Positions 1 through 9,697 are shown, numbered from the stretch's first letter. The stretch is DNA of 64,000 bases from Martinezella calliandrae (GCF_030272695.1 NZ_JARFYN010000031.1:18603-82602), one strand, 5' to 3'. Notes: generated by a model from the letters alone, not told the origin. Program-made: numbers and translations.

Positions 1-31
1 GGGGTTGCTGGTCGCCCAGAAGCTTCATCGA

Positions 32-712
32 CTAGAAACGATAGGTCACGCCGGCGCCGAGCAGCCATGGATCGAGCTTAGCCTTGCCACTGACGCCAGC
101 GCCACCGACATTGGCATCGAAATCAGGCCTCAGGAAGATTTTTTTCGCGTCGAAGTTCATGCCCCAATGGTCGTCGATCATATAGTCGAAGCCAGCCTGC
201 AGGGCGACACCGAATGTGTTTCTGACATCGAGGCTGCGCGCAGTTTTTCCTGACTGGTTGTAGAAGACCGTGTAGTTGACGCCGGCGCCGACATAAGGCC
301 GAAAAGCGCCAAGCTCGGTGAAATGGTATTGTAAGGTGAGCGTTGGCGGCAGCAGCCAAGTCTTGCCGATCTCGCCAAGCGCTGAAATCGAGCCGCCGCC
401 ATGGACCTTGGCGTAAGTGGTACCGAGGATGAGTTCCGCAGCGATATTCTCGGTGAAGAAATACGAGATATCGAATTCTGGTATGATCGTGTCCGAGAAG
501 GAAAGATCCGAACCCGGCAATCCGTCGACGCGTCCAGAATCGGTGGTGACCACACCAAGCGCCCGCAGCCGCATCTGCCAAGGGCTTCGGTTCGCCGCCA
601 CGGGAATGGGAGCCCTACCTTGGGGTATCGTCAGATCGGCAGCTTCTGCAGTGCTAACGGCAACCAATGCTGCGGCAGCGATGATGGCGCGTGCGATGTC
701 GTTGGAAGTCAT
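32..712 (-). CDS. ompW: OmpW-family outer membrane protein
   Basis: A 226-residue protein with a signal peptide (residues 1-24, ending AEA-AD) and an eight-strand beta-barrel pattern ending in a C-terminal aromatic (VTYRF), as expected for an outer membrane barrel. The middle has the OmpW/AlkL-type sequence (LQYHF at about 130, FRPYVGAGVNYT at about 140, KIFL and GAGVTYRF near the end). OmpW proteins form narrow hydrophobic channels and are often induced without oxygen. A perfect FNR/FixK-type palindrome lies 67 bp upstream, consistent with that. It lies beyond fixS in the same orientation but is separated from it by about 420 bp, so it is probably its own unit. Confidence 0.85.
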   Translation of the reverse strand: MTSNDIARAIIAAAALVAVSTAEAADLTIPQGRAPIPVAANRSPWQMRLRALGVVTTDSGRVDGLPGSDLSFSDTIIPEFDISYFFTENIAAELILGTTYAKVHGGGSISALGEIGKTWLLPPTLTLQYHFTELGAFRPYVGAGVNYTVFYNQSGKTARSLDVRNTFGVALQAGFDYMIDDHWGMNFDAKKIFLRPDFDANVGGAGVSGKAKLDPWLLGAGVTYRF

Positions 713-778
713 CCTTGTCTCCTTCGATCCGAAATTCGTTCAGTCGAGGAGCAGTAGCATCGGCTGGCTCGCCATGAT

Positions 779-792
779 TTGAGGCGGCTCAA
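779..792. promoter_or_regulatory. FNR/FixK-type box upstream of ompW
   Basis: TTGAGGCGGCTCAA is an exact match to the TTGA-N6-TCAA anaerobox pattern and is fully palindromic in both half sites. It lies 67 bp before the ompW start codon, a workable distance for a class II or class I activator site. The rest of 713-1131 shows no convincing gene. Confidence 0.7.
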
Positions 793-1131
793 CTAAAGGA
801 GATTAGTCTGTTTATCGCGGACAAACCCGCTCCTTCTGTGGCAGTTTCGCAACAATAAGACACGTGAAAAGGTGCTTGCTGCGGCGAATTTGCGCGACAG
901 CAGCAAGGGCGGCGGGAAAGCCCTTTTGCTGCGGCTTGACGGTATACTTTCGTGTTTGGCATGAGACGAGATCGACTATTCCCAGGCGATCGGAAAGCAG
1001 CGGGCAACATCAACCCGGTTTCGGCTGGTCATTGCGGAAGTAGGCTGTTCGAGCGGGACCGTCGGTGATTCCCGGCACTTGCGAAACCAAGGCAATTTTA
1101 TTCCTTGTCAACAGTGCTTGCTATTCTCGTT

Positions 1132-1293
1132 TTATTGCTCCTCATCGGGTGCATCACCCTCATTCTCTAGAATGCGCCAGGAAGCGCCTTCCAAATCGTC
1201 ATACTGCCCGCTCTCAAGCGACCACAGAAATGCTCCAATGCCAAGCGCACCCATGAACAAAGCAAGCGGGATCAAATAGATCAGCACGCTCAT
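1132..1293 (-). CDS. fixS: cbb3 oxidase maturation protein FixS (CcoS)
   Basis: A 53-residue protein starting MSVLIYLIPLAL with one N-terminal membrane helix followed by the FixS/CcoS signature around residues 20-35 (FLWSLESGQYDDLEGAS) and an acidic tail. FixS is needed to assemble active cbb3 oxidase with its cofactors. The start codon overlaps the fixI stop region (ATGA), so it is translationally coupled as the last gene of fixGHIS. A longer upstream reading frame exists, but this start matches the family length. Confidence 0.92.
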   Translation of the reverse strand: MSVLIYLIPLALFMGALGIGAFLWSLESGQYDDLEGASWRILENEGDAPDEEQ

Positions 1294-3590
1294 GAAATGG
1301 AGACCTCCTTCTGCGGGGCGGGATCGGCAGCACGAGCCTCGCATACCAACCGAACTCGCCACCCATTCAGGCGCAATGTATTCGTCACGACTATCAGCGA
1401 AGAGCAGGACATTGCGATGGCTGCGACAAGCGGCGTGGCATGGCCCGCGATGGCGATGGGAACAGCGAGCAGGTTATAACCGATGGCAAGTGCGAAGTTC
1501 TGTCGGATCAAGGTAGTTGCTGTTCGCGCAAGTGAGATTGCTTCGGGAACCGCGTCGAGCCGGTCGTTAACGAATACGAGGTCCGCAGCCTGCCGGCCGA
1601 TGTCGGAAGCGGTCGCGGGCGCCATCGACACATGTGCTGCCGCCAGCGCCGGCGCGTCGTTGATGCCGTCGCCAACCATCATGACCCTGTTGCCGGCCTC
1701 GCTCAAACGGGCACACTCCTCCACCTTCTGCTTCGGATTGGATTCGGCAATCCACCGATCCATATGCAATGCTCGTGCCGTCGCCGCGACCACGGCTTGC
1801 CGGTCGCCGGACAGGATCATTGTCTGCAATCCCGCGCGACTAAGTTCGCCGATAGCCTCGGCTGCCCCGGGGCGAAGCGTGTCTTCCAAGTAGAACCGGG
1901 CGACTTCGATGCCATTCCTCGACAGCACGACCTCGCAGAGCGAGCCATCGGCTTCTTTTTCTTCGCGCGGCGGGATCAAACAAGCGAACCCCGTATTGCC
2001 GAGACGATATAGGCCGGCAGTGGTTTCGACCTCGAGGCCCGCGCCCGGAATCTCGACAACGCTGTCGAACCGTTGCCCATTGCCACCGGCACTCCGCAGC
2101 AACGCCAGGGAGAGCGGATGGCGGGAATGCTCTGCAAGACCTGCCGCGATCGCCTTTTCCTCCGGCCCCACCTCCGCCATCTCGACGAGCCGTGGCTGGC
2201 CCATCGTCAACGTACCGGTCTTGTCGAACACGACGGTATCGATTTCAGCGAGCCGCTCCAAAGCGGATCCGTCCTTGATGATGATGCCGCGGCGAAACAG
2301 GCTGCCCGCGGCAACGACCTGGACGACCGGCACCGCTAATCCAAGCGCGCAAGGACAAGTGATGATCAGCACCGCGACCGCGACAAGCATGGCATGCTTC
2401 CAATCTCCGCCAAGGAAGCCCCAGGCAAGAAAGGAAGCCAGCGCAAGCAAATGAACTGCCGGAGCGTAAAGGCTTGCTGCACGATCCGCGATCCTGCGAT
2501 AGCGCGCCCTGCCCCCTTCTGCCGCCTCCATAAGGTTTATTATTTCTGCAAGCAGCGAGTTTTCCGCCGTCTTCGTCGCGCGAATGGTCAATGACGCCAT
2601 GAGGTTCATCGCGCCCGATCTCACCTCCGCGCCGTTCGCGACGGCAACTGGCGTGCTTTCGCCCGTGACGACGGTGAGATCCAGCTCGCTCGTGCCGGCG
2701 GTCACGACGCCATCGACAGGGATGCGTTCGCCCGCGCCAATGAAGACGTGATCACCGATGCGGATATCCTCAATCGCGGTGTAGCGCTTGCTGCCGTCGG
2801 CGGCTATTACCGGCGCGCCGCGTGGCGCAAGCCTCGCCAGGCTGTTGACGGCAGCCCGCGCCTTTTGCCGCATCATGTAATCGAGCGTGCGGCCGATAAG
2901 CAGGAAGAACAGCAACGACACGGAGGCGTCGAACCATGCGTGCTCCCCGTGGTGGATCGTCTCCGACAGTGAGACCGCATAGGAAAGCGTAACGGCCAGC
3001 GAGATCGGCACGTCCATGTTGGTGCGCCCGTGCTTCAGAGCATTCCAGGCAGATTGGAAAAAGAAGCGCCCGCCATAGATCAGCGCCGGTGCAGCGATCA
3101 TCGCGGAGATCCAATGGAACAGGTCACGGGTTGCCGCATTTGCGCCAGACCAGACAGATACGGACAGCAGCATGATGTTTACGGCTGCAAAGCCGCAGAC
3201 GCCGACAGCCAGCAGCAATTGATTGCGCAGGCTGTCGGGCTGGTTCGATGCCAAGGCGGACGTGAAGACGTGGACGCGATGGCCTGTGCCCATAATCGTA
3301 GACAGAATACCGGTAGGATCGACCGGTGCGTCCCCCAATCGCTCCATATAGATGCAAGTGACTCGCCGGGCGGTCAGGTTGACCCGGGCATGCTTTACAT
3401 AGGGAAGTTTCTGCAACGCCCGCTCGATCGTCGAGATGCAGGCTCCGCAGTGCGCATCGGGAATGCTGAGGTCAAGTTGACGCAATCCATCCCCCAACGG
3501 ATGGCTCGCAAGAGCGATCTCTTCAGCACTGAAAGAACGATTGCTCGATAGTCCCAATGTGCTTTCGGCGTCCATGGTGCGACAAGTCAT
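1290..3590 (-). CDS. fixI: Copper-transporting P1B-type ATPase FixI (CcoI)
   Basis: A 766-residue heavy-metal ATPase of the CtpA/CcoI group that moves copper across the inner membrane for cbb3 oxidase assembly. Visible in order: an N-terminal HMA domain with CGAC metal site (about residue 48), the membrane helices, TGES actuator motif, the CPC metal-binding helix (ITCPCALGLAVPV, about residue 415), DKTGTLT phosphorylation site, and the MVGDGINDAPALAAA hinge. The start overlaps the fixH stop by ATGA; the end overlaps fixS. Full length for the family and no damage seen. Confidence 0.95.
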   Translation of the reverse strand: MTCRTMDAESTLGLSSNRSFSAEEIALASHPLGDGLRQLDLSIPDAHCGACISTIERALQKLPYVKHARVNLTARRVTCIYMERLGDAPVDPTGILSTIMGTGHRVHVFTSALASNQPDSLRNQLLLAVGVCGFAAVNIMLLSVSVWSGANAATRDLFHWISAMIAAPALIYGGRFFFQSAWNALKHGRTNMDVPISLAVTLSYAVSLSETIHHGEHAWFDASVSLLFFLLIGRTLDYMMRQKARAAVNSLARLAPRGAPVIAADGSKRYTAIEDIRIGDHVFIGAGERIPVDGVVTAGTSELDLTVVTGESTPVAVANGAEVRSGAMNLMASLTIRATKTAENSLLAEIINLMEAAEGGRARYRRIADRAASLYAPAVHLLALASFLAWGFLGGDWKHAMLVAVAVLIITCPCALGLAVPVVQVVAAGSLFRRGIIIKDGSALERLAEIDTVVFDKTGTLTMGQPRLVEMAEVGPEEKAIAAGLAEHSRHPLSLALLRSAGGNGQRFDSVVEIPGAGLEVETTAGLYRLGNTGFACLIPPREEKEADGSLCEVVLSRNGIEVARFYLEDTLRPGAAEAIGELSRAGLQTMILSGDRQAVVAATARALHMDRWIAESNPKQKVEECARLSEAGNRVMMVGDGINDAPALAAAHVSMAPATASDIGRQAADLVFVNDRLDAVPEAISLARTATTLIRQNFALAIGYNLLAVPIAIAGHATPLVAAIAMSCSSLIVVTNTLRLNGWRVRLVCEARAADPAPQKEVSIS

Positions 3591-4072
3591 TGCCCAAACT
3601 CCGCCGTATCGATGCGCACGGCTTCGTGCATCACCGTGACCTCTTTCTTTCGGGAAATGATTTCCACGATCCAGTCGCCTGGCTGAACGTGATGCGCGGC
3701 CCGGAAATGGCCTTCATCCTCTTTCACCAGATCCAGTCGGAAATCCTCGTGATCGCCGACCGGTCTCCTGAATGTCAGCATAACGTCATCGACCGTTGCC
3801 GGCGATCCGTCGCGATTGTGAATATCATAGTGGATGACGTCGCGGCGGACGGACAGATTACCGGAAATGCCGCCGGCGGCCATCGCGCGCATTGCCGCTG
3901 CCTTACCGTTGAATTCCTGGCTTGCGACATAGGTGTTTTCAACCACGAGCCCGCTCCATTTCGTAGACGCAAGAATTGCCATCGTAACGTTCACTCCAAT
4001 GACCACGGCGAAGAACGCGGCCGTGACGATCAGCATGTGACGGCCGGTAAACGTGCGGGCTGCGGCTCTCAT
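3587..4072 (-). CDS. fixH: cbb3 oxidase maturation protein FixH
   Basis: A 161-residue protein with one N-terminal membrane helix (HMLIVTAAFFAVVIGVNVTM, about residues 12-31) and a periplasmic domain containing the FixH pattern GLVVENTYVASQEFN and later RPVGDHEDF. FixH helps deliver copper to, or stabilise, the cbb3 oxidase. It overlaps fixG upstream and fixI downstream by 4 nt each, so the four genes are coupled. Confidence 0.93.
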   Translation of the reverse strand: MRAAARTFTGRHMLIVTAAFFAVVIGVNVTMAILASTKWSGLVVENTYVASQEFNGKAAAMRAMAAGGISGNLSVRRDVIHYDIHNRDGSPATVDDVMLTFRRPVGDHEDFRLDLVKEDEGHFRAAHHVQPGDWIVEIISRKKEVTVMHEAVRIDTAEFGQ

Positions 4073-5643
4073 TTGCGTATGTCCGGTGTATTGAAGGTGG
4101 CATGGTAAGTTGCCCTGTCCTTTTGATTTTCGCCCTCTACGACAAACAGGAATTCGCTGGCGGCCGCAGCCCTTGCGTGTTGTGTCACGTACGCCTTGAA
4201 CGTGGTGACCTGGTCCGCAGCTGCCTCGACTCTGAAGCTGCGTCCGCCTTCCTTCGACAGTTCCGGGATTTTCATCGTCGCGCCATCCAGGCCCTCGAGC
4301 CGAATTTCGATCTTGCGCGGCATCGGCACCATGTTGAGCACACGAAGCGAATACCCATTGCGGATCGAGCCGTCCGATTCCAGGACGTATTGCGGATTCC
4401 GATCATGGAGCACGTTCAGTTCCAGCCGTTCGCGCAGCGCCAAATGTGCGAGCATGGCCGCACCGATCGAAGCCCACATCGCTGCATAAAAAATGACGCG
4501 CGGCCTGAAGATCACCCGCCAGTTGAAATGCTTAATCTCCTCAACAAAGCTGCCGTCAGCATTTCTGATGAGATTAGGCTGCGCCAGGCTCCTTCCGCTA
4601 TTGGTCGCAATACCTGCATTTGCCGTATAGTCGCGCAGGGTCGCATACGAGACCAGAGCGCGTGGCTTGCCGATCTTATCCATCACGCCATCGCAGGCGT
4701 CGATGCATAAGCCGCAGGTTATGCACTCCATCTGCTGGCCGTTGCGGATGTCTATCCCCATCGGACAGACCACGGCGCAAGCGTTGCAGTCCACGCAATC
4801 GCCGATGGCCCGGCCCGCTGCCTGCGTCTTCTTGCCGGGCCGGGAGCGAGGCTCTCCGCGCCAGTCGTTATAGGTGACGACAAGGGAGTTTTCGTCGAGC
4901 ATGGAGGCCTGTATACGCGGCCAGGGGCACATATAGATGCAGACCTGCTCCCTCATCAGCCCGCCAAGGGCATAGGTCATCAAGGCGAGAACGGCGACGG
5001 TGACGTAGGCAACGTCCGGCGCCTCTCCTTGGACCAACGCGGATGCGAGAGAAGGCGCGTCCGCGAAATAGAAGATCCACGCGCCGCCGGTAAGAGCGCC
5101 GATCAGCATCCATATGGAGTGCTTGGCAATCCGCTTCGCAATCTTTTTCGACGTCCAAGGGGCCGCATCGAGTTTCCTGCGCGCGTTGCGCTCTCCTTCG
5201 ATCGCCCGCTCGACGACGAGGAAAAGATCAACCCATACTGTCTGGGGACAGGCGTAGCCGCACCAGGCTCTGCCTACGACGGAGGTCAGGAGAAACAGGC
5301 CGAAGCCGGCCATCACCAGCAGGCCTGCGACATAGTAAAACTCTTGCGGCCATATCTCGATCGAAAAAAAGAAGAAGCGACGGGACCCAAGGTCGAAAAG
5401 GATTGCCTGATCCGGAGCATAAGACCCGCGCTCCCAGCGGATCCAGGGCGAAAGATAATAGATGCCGAGCGTAATCAACAGGACGATCCATTTGAACCGT
5501 CTGAACCGGCCGTGCGCCCGTTTCGGAAACACTTTCTTTCGCGGCGCATAAAGCGGTTGGCGATTGCGCCGGGCGCAAGCGTCGTCGATACTTGGCCGTT
5601 CGGCGCGATCGTCACGTGGGCTGGGAGCCGTGTTGAGGTTCAT
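4069..5643 (-). CDS. fixG: Membrane-bound polyferredoxin FixG (CcoG)
   Basis: A 524-residue membrane iron-sulfur protein. It has several N-terminal helices, a GYACPQTVW motif at about residue 133, and two ferredoxin-type cysteine clusters at about residues 285-320 (CVDCNACAVVCPMGI and CITCGLCIDACDGVM). The C-terminal third is a FixG-type Ig-like domain. The known role is redox handling of copper during cbb3 oxidase maturation. It is the first gene of fixGHIS. A one-mismatch FixK box lies about 200 bp upstream. Confidence 0.95.
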   Translation of the reverse strand: MNLNTAPSPRDDRAERPSIDDACARRNRQPLYAPRKKVFPKRAHGRFRRFKWIVLLITLGIYYLSPWIRWERGSYAPDQAILFDLGSRRFFFFSIEIWPQEFYYVAGLLVMAGFGLFLLTSVVGRAWCGYACPQTVWVDLFLVVERAIEGERNARRKLDAAPWTSKKIAKRIAKHSIWMLIGALTGGAWIFYFADAPSLASALVQGEAPDVAYVTVAVLALMTYALGGLMREQVCIYMCPWPRIQASMLDENSLVVTYNDWRGEPRSRPGKKTQAAGRAIGDCVDCNACAVVCPMGIDIRNGQQMECITCGLCIDACDGVMDKIGKPRALVSYATLRDYTANAGIATNSGRSLAQPNLIRNADGSFVEEIKHFNWRVIFRPRVIFYAAMWASIGAAMLAHLALRERLELNVLHDRNPQYVLESDGSIRNGYSLRVLNMVPMPRKIEIRLEGLDGATMKIPELSKEGGRSFRVEAAADQVTTFKAYVTQHARAAAASEFLFVVEGENQKDRATYHATFNTPDIRK

Positions 5644-5743
5644 CGCATGCCACCCTGATGATGATCCTCATCTCACATTGGACGAGCCGAGCGTTCTTGA
5701 CACAAGGCTGGGAGAGAGCGAGCCGTCGGCTCAATCAAAAGGA

Positions 5744-5770
5744 GAGCCACACTCCGGGAGGGGTGTGGCT
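5744..5770 (-). terminator. Hairpin between fixP and fixG
   Basis: AGCCACAC and GTGTGGCT form an 8-bp perfect stem around a 10-nt loop. Read on the minus strand it is followed by a short stretch with TTTT, so it may terminate or attenuate fixNOQP transcription. It could instead be a leader structure of fixG, since the FixK-like box lies upstream of it. Confidence 0.4.
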
Positions 5771-5846
5771 CGGAGGAACTACGGGGGAGAAGCCCGCAGG
5801 GACGTCCTCCAGCGCCGGATAATATCAGCTTGCGATCCTGCAATCT

Positions 5847-5860
5847 TTGCGTGAAATCAA
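5847..5860. promoter_or_regulatory. FixK/FNR-like box upstream of fixG
   Basis: TTGCGTGAAATCAA (TTGATTTCACGCAA on the minus strand) matches TTGA-N6-TCAA with one mismatch. It lies about 205 bp before fixG. Family knowledge: fixGHIS is FixK/FnrN activated in rhizobia. The 5644-6015 gap holds this site and the hairpin and no gene. Confidence 0.5.
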
Positions 5861-6015
5861 AACGTGGCCAAAATTTCCAATCTCGCAGATAGGCTTTTGA
5901 CCGCTAGAACCCAACGGCTTTGTTCAAATGGAAATTTGTTTGTGATCGATGCTGACGACGTCGCGCGTCGGACGCGAAGAGGATTGTATAATGCTGAGTT
6001 TTTCTTTGTTTCTTT

Positions 6016-6888
6016 CTATTTTCCGCCGCCCAACGAATGGACGAATACCGTCAGCTCCTTCACGATGGGGCCACCCAGGCGGGCCGACCACGCGGGCATG
6101 ACGCCGTGTTTCGGCAGGCTCACTTGGTGAATGATCGCCTCCTCCCCCCGCCCCTTGAGCCAGATCGCGTCGGCGAGATTCGGTGCCCCGATCTCCTGAT
6201 TGCCCCTGTCGTCTTCGCCATGGCAGACGGCGCAATTTTCGAGGAAAACCTGCTTGCCGGCTTCGGCCAAAGCCGGATCGAAAGCCGTGTTCGTCAATCC
6301 CCAAACGTAGGCAGCGACCTGGCGGATCTGCGTGCGTTCGAGTACATCACCGAAGGCCGGCATCTCGGATACATGCGTTTCGGGATCCGCCTCGAAGCGG
6401 ATGCCGTGAGCGATGGTCTGTTGAATGGCGGAAAGATTGCCGCCCCATAGCCAGTCGTCGTCGTTCAGATTAGGGAATCCCGGGCCGCCTGTCGCACCGG
6501 AGCCATGGCATGGTGCGCAATTGACCTTGAACGCCGACGCGCCACCGGCGATCGCAAACGCGCGCAATTTAGGATCGGCATCGATTTCTTCGACGGATTT
6601 TGAGGCGATCAGAATATCGAATCGGGCCTGCTCACGCTTGGCTCTGTCCAGTTCCTGCTGCAGTTCGGCCCGGCTCGAAAAACCAAGGACCTTCTCGGTG
6701 GCATCACCGAACGAGGGTATGGGGAGATAGGCGATTGCGTAGCCAACAGCCCACAGGATCGTGGCGCAGAACGTCCACACCCACCATCGGGGCATCGGAT
6801 TATTCAGCTCGCGAATGCCATCCCACTCATGACCGGTTGTCTCGACGCCGCTGATTTCGTCTATATGCTTCTCCGACATCTCGTTCAT
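6016..6888 (-). CDS. fixP: cbb3 oxidase di-heme cytochrome c subunit FixP
   Basis: A 290-residue protein with one membrane helix (about residues 33-55, WWVWTFCATILWAVGYAIAY) and two c-type haem sites, CAPCHG (about 122) and CAVCHG (about 218). It passes electrons from the bc1 complex to FixO/FixN. The start overlaps the fixQ stop. Last gene of fixNOQP. Confidence 0.95.
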   Translation of the reverse strand: MNEMSEKHIDEISGVETTGHEWDGIRELNNPMPRWWVWTFCATILWAVGYAIAYLPIPSFGDATEKVLGFSSRAELQQELDRAKREQARFDILIASKSVEEIDADPKLRAFAIAGGASAFKVNCAPCHGSGATGGPGFPNLNDDDWLWGGNLSAIQQTIAHGIRFEADPETHVSEMPAFGDVLERTQIRQVAAYVWGLTNTAFDPALAEAGKQVFLENCAVCHGEDDRGNQEIGAPNLADAIWLKGRGEEAIIHQVSLPKHGVMPAWSARLGGPIVKELTVFVHSLGGGK

Positions 6889-7034
6889 TCCCTCAAAGGT
6901 ATGTCCGCGGCGTCAGCGGCGATCCGTTTGCTGCCTGGCCGGAAGGCGAAGACAATCGCTCCCGTGAAGAACAGCACCATTGCCAATAGCCCCCAGCTGT
7001 CGGCGAAGTGACACAATGCAGTATAGGTCTCCAT
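6885..7034 (-). CDS. fixQ: cbb3 oxidase small subunit FixQ
   Basis: A 49-residue protein starting METYTALCHFADSWG, with one membrane helix (LLAMVLFFTGAIVFAF) and the FixQ/CcoQ tail (RPGSKRIAADAA). It sits between fixO and fixP; its stop overlaps the fixP start. FixQ stabilises the oxidase complex. The frame was found by direct translation of the minus strand. Confidence 0.93.
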   Translation of the reverse strand: METYTALCHFADSWGLLAMVLFFTGAIVFAFRPGSKRIAADAADIPLRE

Positions 7035-7043
7035 GTGATCACC

Positions 7044-7775
7044 TCAGCGATAACCGGTTGCATCGTCGTATGTCGAAAAGTCCACCAGAGTGCCGAGCAT
7101 CTGGAGGTAGGAGACCAGAGCATCCATCTCGGTCAGCCTCGAGGGATCGCCGTCGAAGTCACCCACCTTTGCTTTCGGGTAGCGCGCCAGCAGATCGGTC
7201 GTGTTGGCGTTTGGATCGGCCTGCGCACGCATGTCGGCCTCGGCGTTTGCCAGCATGGCGGCGGTATAGGGCACGCCGACGTCCTCGTTGGCCTTCAGGT
7301 CCATGCCGATGTCCTTGACCGTGACGTCTCTGTCCTTGAGGAAGGCATAGGTCGGCATGATCGATTCCGGGACGACCGCGCGCGGATTGGACAAATGCTG
7401 CACGTGCCATTCGTTCGAATAGCGGCCACCCACTCTGGCAAGGTCCGGTCCCGTGCGTTTCGAACCCCATTGGAACGGATGGTCGTACATTGATTCAGCC
7501 GCGAGCGAGTAGTGGCCGTAGCGTTCGACCTCGTCGCGGAAGGGGCGGATCATCTGGCTGTGGCACAGATAGCATCCTTCTCGAATGTAGATGTTGCGCC
7601 CGGCGAGTTCGAGCGGCGTATAGGGTCGCATGCCCTCCACCTTCTCGATCGTGTTCTGGAGATAGAAAAGAGGAGCTATCTCGACGATACCGCCAATGCT
7701 GACGACCAGGAGCGACCCGACGAGCAGCAGCGTGGCACTTTTCTCAAGAATCTGGTGTTTTGCGATTATAGACAT
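7044..7775 (-). CDS. fixO: cbb3 oxidase mono-haem subunit FixO
   Basis: A 243-residue membrane-anchored cytochrome c with one N-terminal helix (about 14-34) and a CYLCHSQM haem site followed by a distal methionine region. The start MSIIAKHQILEKSATLL fits the family N-terminus; an in-frame GTG 15 nt upstream, overlapping the fixN stop, is an alternative. Third partner of the proton-pumping oxidase with FixN and FixP. Confidence 0.94.
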   Translation of the reverse strand: MSIIAKHQILEKSATLLLVGSLLVVSIGGIVEIAPLFYLQNTIEKVEGMRPYTPLELAGRNIYIREGCYLCHSQMIRPFRDEVERYGHYSLAAESMYDHPFQWGSKRTGPDLARVGGRYSNEWHVQHLSNPRAVVPESIMPTYAFLKDRDVTVKDIGMDLKANEDVGVPYTAAMLANAEADMRAQADPNANTTDLLARYPKAKVGDFDGDPSRLTEMDALVSYLQMLGTLVDFSTYDDATGYR

Positions 7776-7786
7776 CCGGTTTGATT

Positions 7787-9403
7787 TCACTCCGCAGGCT
7801 TGGCGATGAATGCGCCTGGGATCGCGGCTTCGTCACGCTGGTAACCACGGATTGTCATCGCAACATTGAAGGCCATGACCACGCCGCCGGCCAGATAAAG
7901 GCCGCCGCCAACCGCGCGCAGCAGGTAGTAAGGAAACATCGCCGCGACCGTTTCCGCGAACGAATAAACCAAGAAGCCCTGGCTGTTATATTCGCGCCAC
8001 ATCAGGCCCTGCTGGATGCCGGCGACCCAGAGAGCTGCCGCGTAGATGACGATGCCGAGAGTGGCGAGCCAGAAGTGCCAGTTGACCATGCGCAGGCTGT
8101 AAAGCCGCTCGCGGCCCCACAGCGTCGGCGTCAAGTGGTAGACGGCGCCGAACGTAATCATGCCGACCCATCCGAGGGCACCGGAATGAACATGGCCAAT
8201 CGTCCACTCCGTGTAGTGGCTGAGGGAATTGACCGTCTTCACCGACATCATTGGCCCCTCGAATGTCGACATGCCATAGAAGGCGATGGCAACAATCATC
8301 ATGCGGATGATAGGGTCGGTGCGGATCTTGTCCCAGGCGCCCGATAGCGTCATCAGTCCGTTGATCATGCCGCCCCAGGAGGGCATCCAGAGCATGATCG
8401 AGAAAACCATTCCGAGCGTCTGCGCCCAGTCGGGCAGGGCCGTATAGTGCAGATGGTGCGGACCGGCCCAGATGTACATGAAGATCAGGGCCCAGAAATG
8501 AATGATCGACAGCCGGTAGGAATAGATCGGCCGATTGGCCTGTTTCGGCACGAAGTAGTACATCATGCCAAGGAAACCCGCAGTCAGGAAAAAGCCGACG
8601 GCGTTGTGGCCGTACCACCACTGAGTGAGGGCATCTTGTACGCCTGAGAAGAGGGAATAACTCTTGGAGCCGAGGAACGAGACCGGCACCGCCAGGTTGT
8701 TGACGACATGCAGCATCGCAATCGTCACGATGAAGCTCAGATAGAACCAGTTCGCAACATAGATATGCGGCTCTTTGCGCTTCAGAATTGTTCCGAGGAA
8801 CACCGCAAGATATGCGACCCAGACCAGGGTCAACCACACATCGACGTACCATTCCGGCTCCGCGTATTCGCGCGCCTGGGTGATTCCCAGTATGTAGCCG
8901 GTGGCGGCCATCACGATGAACAGCTGGTATCCCCAGAAAACGAACCAGGCTAGCTTGCCACCGAACAGGCGAGCGCGGCAGGTACGTTGGACCACGTAAA
9001 AGGACGTCATGATCAGCGCGTTGCCGCCAAATGCAAAGATGACGGCGGACGTGTGGACAGGACGAAGGCGACCAAAGTTGAAATACGGTGCGACGTTTAG
9101 AACCGGATAGGCAAGTTGGAGGGCGATGACGACGCCGACCAAGAAGCCAACGACACCCCAGAAGACGGTAGCGATCAATCCATACCGGATGACCTCGTCA
9201 AAATAGGCCCCCTTTTTGGCTTTGGCACTAACTGCCTCGGCGGAAAAATCAATCCGACGCACAAGCACGACAACACCAGCTAACAGACAGAAGAACAGTA
9301 TACCCATCTGGGTTGCAAAAAGCTGGTCATGAGCGGCGCCGGCGCAGACCAGTGCCAAGAAAGCGCCGACCGCAACCAGCGCGGTTTCAGCGGTATAATT
9401 CAT
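7787..9403 (-). CDS. fixN: cbb3 oxidase catalytic subunit FixN
   Basis: A 538-residue, 12-helix haem-copper oxidase subunit. Histidine ligands are visible in RPVHTSAVIF, WYGHNAVGFF, and the IGHVHSGALGW region. It reduces oxygen to water with very high affinity, the bacteroid terminal oxidase. The start MNYTAETALVAVGAF was chosen over a longer frame because it matches the family and lies after a purine-rich site. A perfect TTGA-N6-TCAA box is centred about 100 bp upstream. Confidence 0.96.
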   Translation of the reverse strand: MNYTAETALVAVGAFLALVCAGAAHDQLFATQMGILFFCLLAGVVVLVRRIDFSAEAVSAKAKKGAYFDEVIRYGLIATVFWGVVGFLVGVVIALQLAYPVLNVAPYFNFGRLRPVHTSAVIFAFGGNALIMTSFYVVQRTCRARLFGGKLAWFVFWGYQLFIVMAATGYILGITQAREYAEPEWYVDVWLTLVWVAYLAVFLGTILKRKEPHIYVANWFYLSFIVTIAMLHVVNNLAVPVSFLGSKSYSLFSGVQDALTQWWYGHNAVGFFLTAGFLGMMYYFVPKQANRPIYSYRLSIIHFWALIFMYIWAGPHHLHYTALPDWAQTLGMVFSIMLWMPSWGGMINGLMTLSGAWDKIRTDPIIRMMIVAIAFYGMSTFEGPMMSVKTVNSLSHYTEWTIGHVHSGALGWVGMITFGAVYHLTPTLWGRERLYSLRMVNWHFWLATLGIVIYAAALWVAGIQQGLMWREYNSQGFLVYSFAETVAAMFPYYLLRAVGGGLYLAGGVVMAFNVAMTIRGYQRDEAAIPGAFIAKPAE

Positions 9404-9496
9404 GTGATGGTTCCCAAAGCGCAGATGACCGCGCCAGAGGCAGCCATCTTTCTCGCCACTTTGGGGAACTATTCGCACGTGAGGCGCACTCAGTCC

Positions 9497-9510
9497 TTGA
9501 TCTCTCTCAA
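9497..9510. promoter_or_regulatory. FixK/FNR box upstream of fixNOQP
   Basis: TTGATCTCTCTCAA matches TTGA-N6-TCAA exactly, 94 bp before the fixN start. FixK or FnrN control of fixNOQP is established in rhizobia, so this is very likely the activator site. Confidence 0.75.
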
Positions 9511-9697
9511 CGGAAACTACAATTTTTTCCGGTGCGCCGCTTGGTTGCATCCAATTGCGATTTTAATCGTCGACGATAGTGCGCGTCGAGACCGTTCCCA
9601 TCAACACCCTATGCCGGAACGGGTGGCTTCTCCGCAACGCTTATCGAGCGTGGACAGTTACCGGCTGCGCATCGCCCTCGGAGAATCTGATCAGAGA

